Positions 40,488-49,822 of a stretch of DNA of 64,000 nucleotides are shown one piece after another. A program made the translations under genes and the position numbers. The DNA comes from Geodermatophilus saharensis (GTDB taxonomy: Bacteria > Actinomycetota > Actinomycetes > Mycobacteriales > Geodermatophilaceae). The stretch covers positions 124,001 to 188,000 of the forward strand of contig NZ_FZOH01000008.1 of the NCBI RefSeq assembly GCF_900188205.1, given 5' to 3'. Below the pieces are notes generated by a model. The model was given only the letters and a program-made list of their open reading frames with translations. It was not told the origin of the DNA and ran no database searches. How positions within the stretch are numbered: position 1 is the first letter of the stretch; each line of letters begins with the position of its first letter.

Positions 40488-41902
40488 TGGGCAGCCCCTC
40501 CACCGACCCCCGGGCCGCGCTCCCGGGCACGGTCGTCCCGAAGCGGCGCAACACGGAGCTGGCGATGCTCGGCTTCGCGGTACTGATCACCCTCGCGGCG
40601 CAGTGCATCGTCGACCTCACCGTCACCGGGTCGCTGCGCCCGGAGCTGGCCACCTTCGGCGGCTGGTTCGCCGCGCTGTGGGTGGTGGTCCACCTCGTCG
40701 TCCGCCGGTTCGCGCCCTACGCCGACCCGCTGCTGCTGCCCGCCGTCGCGGTGCTCTCCGGCCTGGGCCTGACGATGATCCACCGGCTCGACCTCGCCGC
40801 GCTGCAGGCCGACGCCGAGGCCGGCCGCGAGGACGCCCCGGTGCAGCTGCTGTGGGCGACCGTCGGCGTCGCCCTGTTCGTCGCCATCCTCGTCGTGCTC
40901 CGCGACCACCGGCTGCTGTCGCGCTTCGCCTACACCCTCGGCCTGGTCGGCCTGGTGCTGCTGGCCATCCCCGCGGTGCTGCCCGCCTCGGTCTCGGAGG
41001 TCTACGGCGCCAAGATCTGGATCCGCGTCGCCGGCTTCAGCATCCAGCCCGGCGAGTTCGCCAAGATCTGCCTGATCGTCTTCTTCGCCGCCTACCTGGT
41101 CGACAAGCGCGACGTCCTCGCGCTCGCCAGCCGCCGCGTCGCCGGGCTGGAGCTGCCGCGCGGCCGCGACCTGGGCCCGGTGCTCGCCGTCTGGGTGGTG
41201 TCCATCCTCGTGCTCGTCTTCGAGCGCGACCTGGGCAGCTCGCTGCTGCTGTTCGGCATCTTCGTGGTGATGCTCTACATCGCCACCGAGCGGGCCAGCT
41301 GGCTGCTCATCGGCCTGGGCCTGTTCGCCGCCGGGGCGTTCCTCGCCTACCAGCTGTTCGGGCACGTGCGGGTGCGCGTCGACACCTGGCTCGACCCGTT
41401 CGCCTACCGCGACGAGGGCGGCTACCAGCTGGTCCAGTCGCTGTTCGGCCTGGGCACCGGCGGGCTGTTCGGTGCCGGGCTCGGCGGGGGCCGCCCCGAC
41501 CAGGTGCCGGTGGCCAAGAGCGACTTCATCGCCGCCGCGATCGGCGAGGAGCTGGGCCTGTTCGGCCTGGTCGCCGTCATCGTCATCTACCTGGTCCTGG
41601 TCGAGCGCGGCCTGCGGACGTCGCTGGTCGTGCGCGACGCCTTCGGCAAGCTGCTCGCCGGCGGCCTGGCCTTCGCCGTCGCGTGGCAGCTGTTCGTCGT
41701 CCTCGGCGGCGTCACCGGCCTGCTGCCGCTGACCGGCCTGACGACGCCGTTCGTCGCCTACGGCGGGTCCTCGTTGGTGGCCAACTTCGGCCTGGTGGCC
41801 GTCCTGGTGCGCATCAGCGACGCTGCCCGCCGCCCGGCCACCCCGCCCCCTCCGCCCAAGCAGGCGCTGGGCGAGGCACCCACCGAGGTCGTGAGCTCGT
41901 GA
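40487..41902 (+). CDS. rodA: RodA/FtsW-family peptidoglycan glycosyltransferase
   Basis: 471 residues from ATG 40487. A SEDS protein with about ten to twelve helices; signatures are IQPGEFAKICLIVFFAAYL, FERDLGSSLLLFGIFVVML, GEELGLFGLVAVI and TGLTTPFVAYGGSSLVANF. It polymerises lipid II with a partner class B PBP, here the gene immediately after it (4-base overlap). Position in the pstP-rodA-pbpA-pknA-pknB run gives the RodA rather than FtsW assignment. Confidence 0.95.
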   Translation: MGSPSTDPRAALPGTVVPKRRNTELAMLGFAVLITLAAQCIVDLTVTGSLRPELATFGGWFAALWVVVHLVVRRFAPYADPLLLPAVAVLSGLGLTMIHRLDLAALQADAEAGREDAPVQLLWATVGVALFVAILVVLRDHRLLSRFAYTLGLVGLVLLAIPAVLPASVSEVYGAKIWIRVAGFSIQPGEFAKICLIVFFAAYLVDKRDVLALASRRVAGLELPRGRDLGPVLAVWVVSILVLVFERDLGSSLLLFGIFVVMLYIATERASWLLIGLGLFAAGAFLAYQLFGHVRVRVDTWLDPFAYRDEGGYQLVQSLFGLGTGGLFGAGLGGGRPDQVPVAKSDFIAAAIGEELGLFGLVAVIVIYLVLVERGLRTSLVVRDAFGKLLAGGLAFAVAWQLFVVLGGVTGLLPLTGLTTPFVAYGGSSLVANFGLVAVLVRISDAARRPATPPPPPKQALGEAPTEVVSS

Positions 41903-43347
41903 ACGCCCCGCTGCGGCGCGTGGCGATCAGCGTGCTGGTGCTGTTCACCCTGCTGATCCTCAACGTCAACTACATCCAGGTCGTGCGCTCCGACGAGCTG
42001 CGCGAGGACGCGGGCAACACCCGGGTGCTCACCGAGGAGTACTCGCGCGAGCGCGGGTCGATCGTCGTCGACGGCACCGAGGTCGCCCTGTCGGTGCCCA
42101 CCCAGGACACGCTCGAGTACCTGCGCCAGTACCCGCAGGGGCCGACGTACGCCGCGGTCACCGGCTACTACTCGCTGATCTACGGCGCCTGGCAGATGGA
42201 GGACGCCGAGAACGACATCCTCGCCGGGTCCGCCGACCGGCTCGCGCTGCGCCGGCTGGCCGACCTGTTCACCGGCCGCGACCCGGCCGGCGGCGACGTC
42301 GTGCTCACCCTCGACCCCGCCGTCCAGGAGGCCGCCATGGCCGGGCTGGACGGCGTGACCGGCGCCGTCGTGGCGCTCGACCCGTCCACCGGCGCGGTGC
42401 TCGGCATGGCCAGCACCCCCACCTACGACCCGGCGCAGCTGTCCAGCCACGACCCCGCCGCCATCCGCGCCTACGCCGACGAGCTCGGCGCGATGGAGGC
42501 CGACCCGCGGCTGAACCGGGCGATCCAGGACAACTACCCGCCCGGTTCGGTGTTCAAGGTGATCGTGTCGGCCGCGGCGCTGTCGAGCGGGGAGTACACC
42601 CCCGACACCGTCATCCCGGCGCCGGACACGCTGACCCTGCCGGGCACCTCGACGACGCTGGAGAACTTCAACGGGTCCTCCTGCAGCAGCAGCCAGGAGC
42701 AGTCGCTCATCGACGCGCTGACCATCTCCTGCAACACCGCCTTCGCCCAGCTGGGCATCGACCTCGGTGAGGACCGCGTGCGGGAGATGGCCGAGGCGTT
42801 CGGCATGACGGGGGACGGCATGGAGATCCCGCTGGAGGTCGCCGGCAGCAGCGTCGGCGACATCGAGAGCGAGGCGGCGCTCGGGCAGAGCTCGATCGGC
42901 CAGCGCGACGTGCGGATGACCCCGCTGCAGGCGGCCATGGTCGCCGCCGCGGTGGGCAACGACGGGACCCTGATGACCCCCTACCTCGTCGACCAGGTGC
43001 GCGCCCCCGACCGGACGGTGATCGACCGGGCCGACCCCGAGGAGTTCTCCACGCCGGTCACCCCCGAGGTCGCCGACCAGCTGCAGGAGATGATGGAGAG
43101 CGTCGTGGCCAACGGCAGCGGGCGGGCCGCCCGCATCCCGGGCGTGGCGGTCGCCGGCAAGACCGGCACCGCCCAGGTCGCCGAGGACGTGCCCGACCAC
43201 AACTGGTTCATCGGCTTCGCCCCGGCCGACGACCCGCAGATCGCCGTCGCGGTGTTCGTCGCCAACGGCGGGGGTACCGGCGGGGACGTCTCCGCACCGA
43301 TCGCCGGTGACGTCATGCAGGCCTACCTCGAGGGTCAGGGGGGCTGA
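41899..43347 (+). CDS. pbpA: PbpA: class B penicillin-binding protein (transpeptidase)
   Basis: 482 residues from GTG 41899. N-terminal helix VAISVLVLFTLLILNVNYI. The transpeptidase motifs are SxxK in PPGSVFKVIV, SxN in TISCNTAF and KTG in VAGKTGTAQVA. It cross-links peptidoglycan together with RodA. The stop shares one base with the pknA start. Confidence 0.95.
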   Translation: MNAPLRRVAISVLVLFTLLILNVNYIQVVRSDELREDAGNTRVLTEEYSRERGSIVVDGTEVALSVPTQDTLEYLRQYPQGPTYAAVTGYYSLIYGAWQMEDAENDILAGSADRLALRRLADLFTGRDPAGGDVVLTLDPAVQEAAMAGLDGVTGAVVALDPSTGAVLGMASTPTYDPAQLSSHDPAAIRAYADELGAMEADPRLNRAIQDNYPPGSVFKVIVSAAALSSGEYTPDTVIPAPDTLTLPGTSTTLENFNGSSCSSSQEQSLIDALTISCNTAFAQLGIDLGEDRVREMAEAFGMTGDGMEIPLEVAGSSVGDIESEAALGQSSIGQRDVRMTPLQAAMVAAAVGNDGTLMTPYLVDQVRAPDRTVIDRADPEEFSTPVTPEVADQLQEMMESVVANGSGRAARIPGVAVAGKTGTAQVAEDVPDHNWFIGFAPADDPQIAVAVFVANGGGTGGDVSAPIAGDVMQAYLEGQGG

Positions 43348-45320
43348 TGGCCCTGTCCACCGGCACCATCCTGGCCGGCCGCTACGAGATCACCGAGCCC
43401 ATCGCCACCGGCGGCATGGGCGAGGTGTGGCGTGCCCGCGACCGGGTGCTGGACCGGATCGTGGCCGCCAAGGTGCTGCGCAGCGAGTTCACCGGCGACC
43501 CGAGCTTCGTCGCCCGGTTCCGCAACGAGGCCCGGCACACCGCGGCCCTGTCGCACCCCAACATCGCCTCGGTCTACGACTACGGCGAGAGCACCGACGA
43601 GCGCGGCCACCAGCTGGCGTTCCTCGTCATGGAGCTCGTCGAGGGCAAGCCGCTGGTGACGATCCTCCACGAGGAGGGCCGGCTGCCGGTCGACTGGACG
43701 CTGCACGTGCTCAGCCAGGCCGCCGACGGGCTGTCCGCGGCGCACGCCGCCGGGGTGGTGCACCGCGACATCAAGCCGGGCAACCTCATCGTGCGGCCCG
43801 ACGGCGTGGTCAAGCTGACCGACTTCGGCATCGCCCGCACCCGTGACGCGACGCCGCTGACCCGCACCGGCATGGTCGTGGGCACCGCGCAGTACCTCTC
43901 GCCCGAGCAGGCGCAGGGCATGGAGGTCACCGCCGCCTCCGACGTCTACTCCCTGGGCGTCGTCGGCTACGAGTGCCTCACCGGGGGGCGGCCCTTCGAC
44001 GGCACCTCGCAGGTCGCCATCGCGCTGGCCCACATCAACCGGCAGCCGCCGCCGCTGCCGGCCGAGATCCCGCCGCAGGTCCGGCTGCTGATCGACCGGG
44101 CGCTGGCGAAGGACCCGCACGACCGCTTCCCCGACGGCGCCGCGTTCGCCACCGCGATCCGCTCGGTCGCCAACGGCCACGGGCTGGCCCCGGCCACCGG
44201 GGGCCTCGCCACCGGCACCGCGGGCGCGGTCACCGAGGTCATCCCCGAGGTCGACGGCGACGGCACCCGCGTGCTCGGCGGCCCGGTCACCGGCGCCGAC
44301 ACGGGGGTCGCGACCGGGGTCGTCGGGGCCGCGGCGGCCGGCCCGCGCACCGGGGGCCGGCACGCGGCCGGCGCCCGGCCGATGCCGCCGCTGCAGGGCC
44401 CGCCGGTCGACGGCGACGACGACCGCGACCGCCGCCCGGCGGCCGCGCCCCGGGGCGGCAGCCGCCGCTGGGCGCTGGTGCTGGCCTCCCTCGCGCTGGT
44501 CGCCGTCCTGGTCGCCGGCGCCTGGTTCCTGCTCTCCGGCAACGGCGAGGGCGACGCCGGCACCACCGCCGACCCGACCGCCACGAGCAGCGCGCCGACC
44601 AGCGGCTCGGCGGGCCCGACGCAGGACCTGGTCACCATCCCCGCCGCCGCGCAGTACCTCGGCGAGGACGCCGACGACGTCGAGGCCGAGCTGCGCGAGG
44701 CCGGTCTCGACGTCGCCCGGGTCGACGCCGGCGACGACGACCTCGCCGCCGCCGGGATCGAGCTGCAGGCCGGCGACGTCGCGGCCATCGACCCGTCGGG
44801 CATCCCCGTCCCCCGCGGCACCACGGTCACCCTGTCGGTGGCCCGGCAGGACTTCTCCCCCGAGGTGGAGAGCGAGGCGCCGCAGGACTCCGGCGGCGGG
44901 GACGACGACCAGGGCGGCGGGGACACCGGCGACCAGGGCAACGGCAACGGCAACACCGGCAACCAGGGCAACGGCAATGGGGGCGGGGGCAACGACGACG
45001 ACGACGGCGGGCAGACCGAGACGCCCACCCAGACGCAGGCCCCGTCCCCCTCGCAGGGCGGCGGTTCCAGCCCGTCCGGCTCGCCGACGCCGTCGCCGAG
45101 CGGTCCGCCGGCGACCCAGGGTGGCACCACGGCTCCGCCGCCCTCCACGGCGAACCCGACGACCGGGGACGGCGGGGCGGCCGACGGGACCGGCACCGAC
45201 CCCGGGACCGGTGGCGGCGGTGGGGGCGCCGGCACCGGCGCTGGCACCGGCGCGTGGGCGCCCGGGGTGCCCGGTCCCGACGCCTCTGGGGCTGCCGTGG
45301 CCGACGGTGCACCGGCGTGA
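43347..45320 (+). CDS. pknA: PknA: transmembrane Ser/Thr kinase with a PASTA-like extracellular part
   Basis: 657 residues. Kinase domain 1-270: GGMGEVWRARD loop, VVHRDIKPGNL catalytic loop, TDFGIARTRD activation start and the GTAQYLSPEQ P+1 region. A helix ALVLASLALVAVLVAGAWFL is at about 374-397. Outside there is one degenerate PASTA-like domain (about 425-500: VTIPAAAQYLGEDADDVEAE to GTTVTLSVA) and a long Gly/Asn/Pro/Thr-rich tail. Mycobacterial PknA normally lacks PASTA repeats, so this tail is unusual. It phosphorylates cell-shape and division proteins. Confidence 0.93.
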   Translation: MALSTGTILAGRYEITEPIATGGMGEVWRARDRVLDRIVAAKVLRSEFTGDPSFVARFRNEARHTAALSHPNIASVYDYGESTDERGHQLAFLVMELVEGKPLVTILHEEGRLPVDWTLHVLSQAADGLSAAHAAGVVHRDIKPGNLIVRPDGVVKLTDFGIARTRDATPLTRTGMVVGTAQYLSPEQAQGMEVTAASDVYSLGVVGYECLTGGRPFDGTSQVAIALAHINRQPPPLPAEIPPQVRLLIDRALAKDPHDRFPDGAAFATAIRSVANGHGLAPATGGLATGTAGAVTEVIPEVDGDGTRVLGGPVTGADTGVATGVVGAAAAGPRTGGRHAAGARPMPPLQGPPVDGDDDRDRRPAAAPRGGSRRWALVLASLALVAVLVAGAWFLLSGNGEGDAGTTADPTATSSAPTSGSAGPTQDLVTIPAAAQYLGEDADDVEAELREAGLDVARVDAGDDDLAAAGIELQAGDVAAIDPSGIPVPRGTTVTLSVARQDFSPEVESEAPQDSGGGDDDQGGGDTGDQGNGNGNTGNQGNGNGGGGNDDDDGGQTETPTQTQAPSPSQGGGSSPSGSPTPSPSGPPATQGGTTAPPPSTANPTTGDGGAADGTGTDPGTGGGGGGAGTGAGTGAWAPGVPGPDASGAAVADGAPA

Positions 45321-45456
45321 CACCCGCCCCCCGCGGTGCCGGGGTGGCGGGCGCTCCCGCCGTTAGGCTGCCCGCCGGGACCGGGGCCGCACCCGGTCCT
45401 CCCCCGTGTCCGGGTCCGCCCGAGCCGCACCACCGCACCGCCCGAGAGGACCCCCG

Positions 45457-47400
45457 ATGACCACCCCCCAGGTTCTCGGCGAGCGCTACGAGATCGGCGG
45501 GGTCCTCGGCCGCGGCGGCATGGCGGAGGTGCACCGCGGCCGCGACCTCCGGCTGGGCCGCGAGGTGGCGGTCAAGGTGCTGCGCAGCGACCTGGCCCGC
45601 GACCCCTCCTTCCAGGTGCGCTTCCGCCGGGAGGCGCAGGCGGCCGCCTCGCTCAACCACCCGGCGATCGTCGCGGTCTACGACACCGGTGAGGACCGCA
45701 CCAGCACCGGCGCGACGCCGTACATCGTCATGGAGTACGTCGAGGGCGAGACCCTGCGCGACGTGCTGCGCCGCGAGGGTGTGCTGGCGCCGGACCGGGC
45801 GATGAGCCTGACCGCCGACATCTGCGCCGCCCTCGACTTCAGCCACCGCAACGGCATCGTGCACCGCGACGTGAAGCCCGGGAACGTCATGCTGACGCCC
45901 GACGGCTCGGTCAAGGTCATGGACTTCGGCATCGCCCGCGCGGTGTCGGACTCCGCCGCCACGATGACCTCCACGGCCGCCGTCATCGGCACCGCGCAGT
46001 ACCTCTCCCCCGAGCAGGCCCGCGGCGAGGCCGTCGACGCCCGCTCCGACGTCTACTCGGTCGGCTGCCTGCTCTTCGAGCTGGTCACCGGTGCGCCGCC
46101 GTTCACCGGTGACTCACCGGTGTCGGTGGCCTACCAGCACGTGCGCGAGGACCCGCGGCTGCCCTCGTCGGTCAACCCCCGGGTGCCGCCGGAGCTCGAC
46201 GCGATCGCCCTCAAGGCGCTGAGCAAGAACCCGGCCAACCGCTACCAGTCGGCCGCCGAGATGCGCAACGACCTGCTCCGCGCGCTGGCCGGGCAGCGGG
46301 TCGAGGCCACCCCGGTCATGGGCGACGAGGAGAAGACCACCATCCTCGGCGCGACGCCGGCCGGCTACGGCGCCGACGGCGGCTGGGACGACGACGCGGC
46401 CGCCGACCGGCGCCGGCGCAACCGCGTGATCGCCGCCGTCGTCGGGGCGCTGGTGCTCATCGGCGCCGTCGTCGGCGTCGCGCTGCTGGTGAACTCCGGC
46501 GGGGACGACGACGCCGGGGGGACGCCGCAGGCGGCCGCGCAGGTCACCGTGCCGGCGCTGGTCGGGCAGCTGCGGGCCGACGCCGAGGCCGCGTTGCAGG
46601 GTGCCGGCCTGACCGTCGGTGAGGTCACCCCGCGGGTCACCCCGGACGAGGACGCCGTCGGCACCGTGCTGGAGAGCACCCCGGCCAGCGGCGCTCAGGT
46701 CGACGAGGGCACCGCGGTGGCCCTCACCGTCGGCGTGGCACCCGACACGGCGACGATGCCGCAGGTGGTCGGCCTCGACGAGGAGCGCGCCCGGACGGCG
46801 CTGGAGAACGCCGGCCTGACCGGCAACGTCAACAGCGACCAGACCGACTCCCTCGAGCCGGAGGGCCAGGTCGTCGCGGTGGACCCCGAGGAGGGCACCC
46901 AGGTCGACCCGGCCACCACCGTGACGCTGTCGGTCTCCGACGGCACCGCGGAGATCCCCGACGTCACCGGTCAGGAGCAGGCGGCCGCCACCCAGGCGCT
47001 GCGCACGGCGGGCTTCACCGCCGTCACGACCGAGGAGGTCGACTCCGACCAGCCCGCGGGCACCGTCGTCGCCAGCGACCCGGCCGCCGGCCAACAGGCG
47101 GCCGCCGACGACCAGATCACGCTGCAGGTGTCGGGCGGGACCGCCGAGATCACCGTCCCGCCGTCGATCGTCGGCCAGACCGAGGCCGCCGCCCGTCAGG
47201 CGCTGGCCGCCGCGGGCTTCACCGGGACGATCACGGCCCAGCCGACCGAGGGCGAGGCCGGGCAGGCGCCGGGCACGGTCGCCGGGAGCGACCCCCAGCC
47301 GGGGCAGACGGTGGAAGCCGACGGCGAGATCACGCTGCTGGTCGTCACGCAGCAGTCGCAGCCGACCGCGACGCCGACGACGGTCAGTCCGCCCGGCTGA
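45457..47400 (+). CDS. pknB: PknB: transmembrane Ser/Thr kinase with four PASTA domains
   Basis: 647 residues from ATG 45457 (GAGAGGA upstream); the open frame starts earlier but the kinase fold begins here. GRGGMAEVHRGRDLRLGREV, VHRDVKPGNVML and MDFGIARAVSD give an active kinase. Helix VIAAVVGALVLIGAVVGVAL is at about 325-345. Four PASTA domains follow (starting at VTVPALVGQL, ATMPQVVGLD, EIPDVTGQEQ and TVPPSIVGQT), the muropeptide/lipid II sensing ectodomain. Followed by a strong terminator. Confidence 0.96.
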   Translation: MTTPQVLGERYEIGGVLGRGGMAEVHRGRDLRLGREVAVKVLRSDLARDPSFQVRFRREAQAAASLNHPAIVAVYDTGEDRTSTGATPYIVMEYVEGETLRDVLRREGVLAPDRAMSLTADICAALDFSHRNGIVHRDVKPGNVMLTPDGSVKVMDFGIARAVSDSAATMTSTAAVIGTAQYLSPEQARGEAVDARSDVYSVGCLLFELVTGAPPFTGDSPVSVAYQHVREDPRLPSSVNPRVPPELDAIALKALSKNPANRYQSAAEMRNDLLRALAGQRVEATPVMGDEEKTTILGATPAGYGADGGWDDDAAADRRRRNRVIAAVVGALVLIGAVVGVALLVNSGGDDDAGGTPQAAAQVTVPALVGQLRADAEAALQGAGLTVGEVTPRVTPDEDAVGTVLESTPASGAQVDEGTAVALTVGVAPDTATMPQVVGLDEERARTALENAGLTGNVNSDQTDSLEPEGQVVAVDPEEGTQVDPATTVTLSVSDGTAEIPDVTGQEQAAATQALRTAGFTAVTTEEVDSDQPAGTVVASDPAAGQQAAADDQITLQVSGGTAEITVPPSIVGQTEAAARQALAAAGFTGTITAQPTEGEAGQAPGTVAGSDPQPGQTVEADGEITLLVVTQQSQPTATPTTVSPPG

Positions 47401-47413
47401 CCCCTGAAGCAGA

Positions 47414-47444
47414 GAGGGCCCCTCCCGATCCGGGAGGGGCCCTC
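47414..47444. terminator. Bidirectional terminator between pknB and pabA/trpG
   Basis: GAGGGCCCCTCCCG / CGGGAGGGGCCCTC, 14-bp perfect stem around a three-base loop, between convergent genes. Confidence 0.9.
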
Positions 47445-47460
47445 GTGCGTTGCGGGGTCG

Positions 47461-48111
47461 CTAGGACACGGCCGCCGACAGCCGGCGCACACCCGCCGCG
47501 GCGGCCTCGACGACGGCCGGGTCGGGGGCCAGGCCGCAGCCGGCCAGCCAGGTGGCCAGCATCCGGTGACCGCCCTCGGTGAGCACCGACTCGGGGTGGA
47601 ACTGCACGCCCTCGACCGGCAGCTCACGGTGCCGCAGCGCCATGACGATCCCCGACGGCGTGCTGCCGGTGACCTCGAGCTCGGCCGGCACGGTGTCGCG
47701 GTCGACGGCGAGGGAGTGGTAGCGGGTGGCGGTGAACGGCGAGGGCAGCCCGGCCAGCACGCCGACGCCGTCGTGGACGACCTCGCTGGTCTTGCCGTGC
47801 AGCAGTTCGGGGGCGCGCACCACCTCGGCGCCGAACGCCTCGGCGATGGCCTGGTGGCCCAGGCACACGCCCAGGACGGGGGTGCCGGCCTCGGCGGCGG
47901 CGCGGACCATGGGCACGGTCACGCCGGCGCCCGCGGGCGTCCCGGGGCCGGGGGACAGCAGCACCCCGGCGACGTCGAGGTCGGCGAGCTCGTCGACGGT
48001 GACCGCGTCGTTGCGGCGGACCACGCACTGCACGCCGAGCTGGCCGAGGTACTGGACCAGGTTGTAGACGAAGCTGTCGAAGTTGTCGACGACGAGGACC
48101 GGACGGCTCAC
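47461..48111 (-). CDS. Aminodeoxychorismate/anthranilate synthase component II (glutamine amidotransferase)
   Basis: 216 residues from GTG 48111. Class I glutamine amidotransferase: VVDNFDSFVYNLVQYL, LSPGPGTPAGAG, the catalytic Cys in VLGVCLGHQAIAEAFG and His/Glu in GVQFHPESVLTEGG. It supplies ammonia to chorismate for folate (PabA) or tryptophan (TrpG) synthesis; the conserved position next to pknB matches mycobacterial TrpG (Rv0013). Which pathway it serves cannot be told without its partner. Confidence 0.93.
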   Translation of the reverse strand: MSRPVLVVDNFDSFVYNLVQYLGQLGVQCVVRRNDAVTVDELADLDVAGVLLSPGPGTPAGAGVTVPMVRAAAEAGTPVLGVCLGHQAIAEAFGAEVVRAPELLHGKTSEVVHDGVGVLAGLPSPFTATRYHSLAVDRDTVPAELEVTGSTPSGIVMALRHRELPVEGVQFHPESVLTEGGHRMLATWLAGCGLAPDPAVVEAAAAGVRRLSAAVS

Positions 48112-48136
48112 GGGCCCTGTCTACACGCGGGAGGGC

Positions 48137-48910
48137 CTAGCCGTCAGCGGGTGTGGCGTAGGCCATGTCCAGCGGGGCGTCGTAGGCCGGCAGGACGACC
48201 TCCGGTCGGTCCCGGACGGCGAAGGTGAGGCCGAAGTCCTCGACCGCCTGCCGGAACACCGCGACCTGCGGTGAGGCGTCGAGCTGGGCGCGGATGGCGG
48301 CCGGGTCGCCCACGGCGGTGACGACGAACGGCGGGGACCAGGTGCGGCCGTGCAGCAGCAGCACGTTGCCCACGCACCGGACGGCGCTGGTGGCGACCAG
48401 CCGCTGGTCCATGATCGCGACGCCGTCGGCACCGGCGGCCCACACGGCGTTGACCACGCCCTGCACGTCGGACTGGTGGATGACGACGTCGTCGGGGCGC
48501 GCGCCGGCCGGCAGGCTGCCGTCGGGCCGCCGCGGGGCGTCGTCGAGGGTGATCTCCACACCCCGCCCGCGCAGCGCCACCACGCCCGCGGAGACCGCGC
48601 CCCGGTCGCCGGCGGCCTGGGCGGCGGCGACCGCGCCGTCGCGGCTCGCGGCCTGGTCGGTGAGCGTCTGGGCCTGCCGCTGCAGCTCGGTCAGCTGCGC
48701 CTCCTGGTCGGCGATGACCTCGTTGCGCTCGGCGATGAGCGCCGACAGCTCGGTGACGTCGCCGGCGCGCAGGTCCGACCCCTGCGCCGTCTGGCCGGAC
48801 GTGGCGAACAGCAGCCCCGCGGCCACGGCGACCACCGGCACCAGCGCGCCCCAGGCGGTCCGCCGGCGCCGGGCGGGCGCCGGCGCAGCCATGGGCTCGG
48901 ACGGCGTCAC
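48137..48910 (-). CDS. DUF881 family membrane protein
   Basis: 257 residues from GTG 48910. A short cytosolic part, helix AWGALVPVVAVAAGLLFATS, a coiled-coil stretch (ELSALIAERNEVIADQEAQL, TELQRQAQTLTDQA) and the DUF881 domain (GVEITLDDAPR, VVIHQSDVQGVVNAVWAAG, LLLHGRTWSPPFVVTAVGD). Constant neighbour of crgA in actinobacteria; likely acts with the divisome. Molecular function unknown. Confidence 0.92.
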   Translation of the reverse strand: MTPSEPMAAPAPARRRRTAWGALVPVVAVAAGLLFATSGQTAQGSDLRAGDVTELSALIAERNEVIADQEAQLTELQRQAQTLTDQAASRDGAVAAAQAAGDRGAVSAGVVALRGRGVEITLDDAPRRPDGSLPAGARPDDVVIHQSDVQGVVNAVWAAGADGVAIMDQRLVATSAVRCVGNVLLLHGRTWSPPFVVTAVGDPAAIRAQLDASPQVAVFRQAVEDFGLTFAVRDRPEVVLPAYDAPLDMAYATPADG

Positions 48911-49058
48911 GGGGGCTCCTGGGGGGACGGGAGGGACGGCGCGGGCCCGGCGGGGCCGTCGGCGCGACCGGTGTGGTCGTCCCGGAGCTTAGGCTGGGGG
49001 GCGATCGTGCCGGTCGCGACGACCGGCACCCCGAGCGAGTCAGCAGGAGTCGGTCCCG

Positions 49059-49331
49059 GTGCCCAAGTCCAAGGTGCGCAAGAAGTCGGTCTACACGCCG
49101 CCGGAGGGCGTCCTGCAGGCGCGGTCGGCCGCCGCCCGCGCGGTGCAGCCCAGTCCCCGCTGGTACGCGCCGCTCATGGTCACGCTCATGCTGCTGGGCC
49201 TGCTGTGGATCGTCGTCTACTACGTGGCCGGCGACCAGATCCCGTTCATGGTCTCGCTGTCGGCGTGGAACTTCGCCATCGGCTTCGGGGCCATGGTGAT
49301 CGGCCTGGTCATGTCGATGCGCTGGCGCTGA
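49059..49331 (+). CDS. crgA: CrgA: cell-division protein
   Basis: 90 residues from GTG 49059 (CAGGAG upstream). Basic N-terminus MPKSKVRKKSVYTPP, two helices (YAPLMVTLMLLGLLWIVVYY and WNFAIGFGAMVIGLVMSM) and the short end RWR. CrgA recruits peptidoglycan enzymes to the septum and coordinates FtsZ-ring assembly in actinobacteria. Divergent from DUF881. Confidence 0.97.
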   Translation: MPKSKVRKKSVYTPPEGVLQARSAAARAVQPSPRWYAPLMVTLMLLGLLWIVVYYVAGDQIPFMVSLSAWNFAIGFGAMVIGLVMSMRWR

Positions 49332-49353
49332 ACGAGCACCGGCCCCACCCGGT

Positions 49354-49390
49354 CGCGAGGCCCCCGTCCCCCCGGGACGGGGGCCTCGCG
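49354..49390. terminator. Terminator after crgA
   Basis: Arms CGCGAGGCCCCCGTCCC and GGGACGGGGGCCTCGCG pair perfectly around a three-base loop. Confidence 0.88.
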
Positions 49391-49435
49391 CGTTCCCGGG
49401 GCACTACACCAGCCCGGATCCGCGCTGTCCCCGGG

Positions 49436-49800
49436 GTGTGGACCGTCGTGCACAGGCCGCCGGTGGATCCACAGGTCGACATGACGATCCGCCCCCAGGG
49501 TTGTCCACCACGTGTGGAGAACGCGTGTTCGAGCGCACCGCGCTGACCAGCGCGGACACCACGGGTGGGACTCGTGGTGCGCGGAGGACGGCCGCGTAAC
49601 TACAGGTCTGTGCTTTGTCCCCAGCTGTGTACCCACCTGTGGACGAGTCGACAAGACCGCCCGGGGGCGACCGTCACCCACCGCGATGACGCGGCCACCG
49701 TCGAGTCGTCGACACGCGCGCTGAGCAGGGCACATCCCCCGCCCGGCTCGTCGTCCCCAGGCCCGGATGCCTGTGGACAACCGACCGGGCGACGTGTCCA
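49436..49800. other. Cluster of DnaA-box-like 9-mers in the crgA / PH-protein gap
   Basis: The 490-base gap has no gene but many sequences close to the actinobacterial DnaA box TTGTCCACA (complement TGTGGACAA). The perfect box is TGTGGACAA at 49772. One-mismatch boxes are TTGTCCACC 49501, TGTGGAGAA 49513, TTGTCCCCA 49615 and TGTGGACGA 49638. Weaker ones are TGTGGACCG 49437, GGATCCACA 49465 and GTGTCCACC near 49794. The most AT-rich stretch, GCGTAACTACAGG, is near 49594. Several boxes face each other. This fits a DnaA-binding locus: a secondary DnaA-titration or regulatory site, or an origin. Confidence 0.55.
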
Positions 49801-49822
49801 CCGCCCTGGGAGGGTGGGGACC

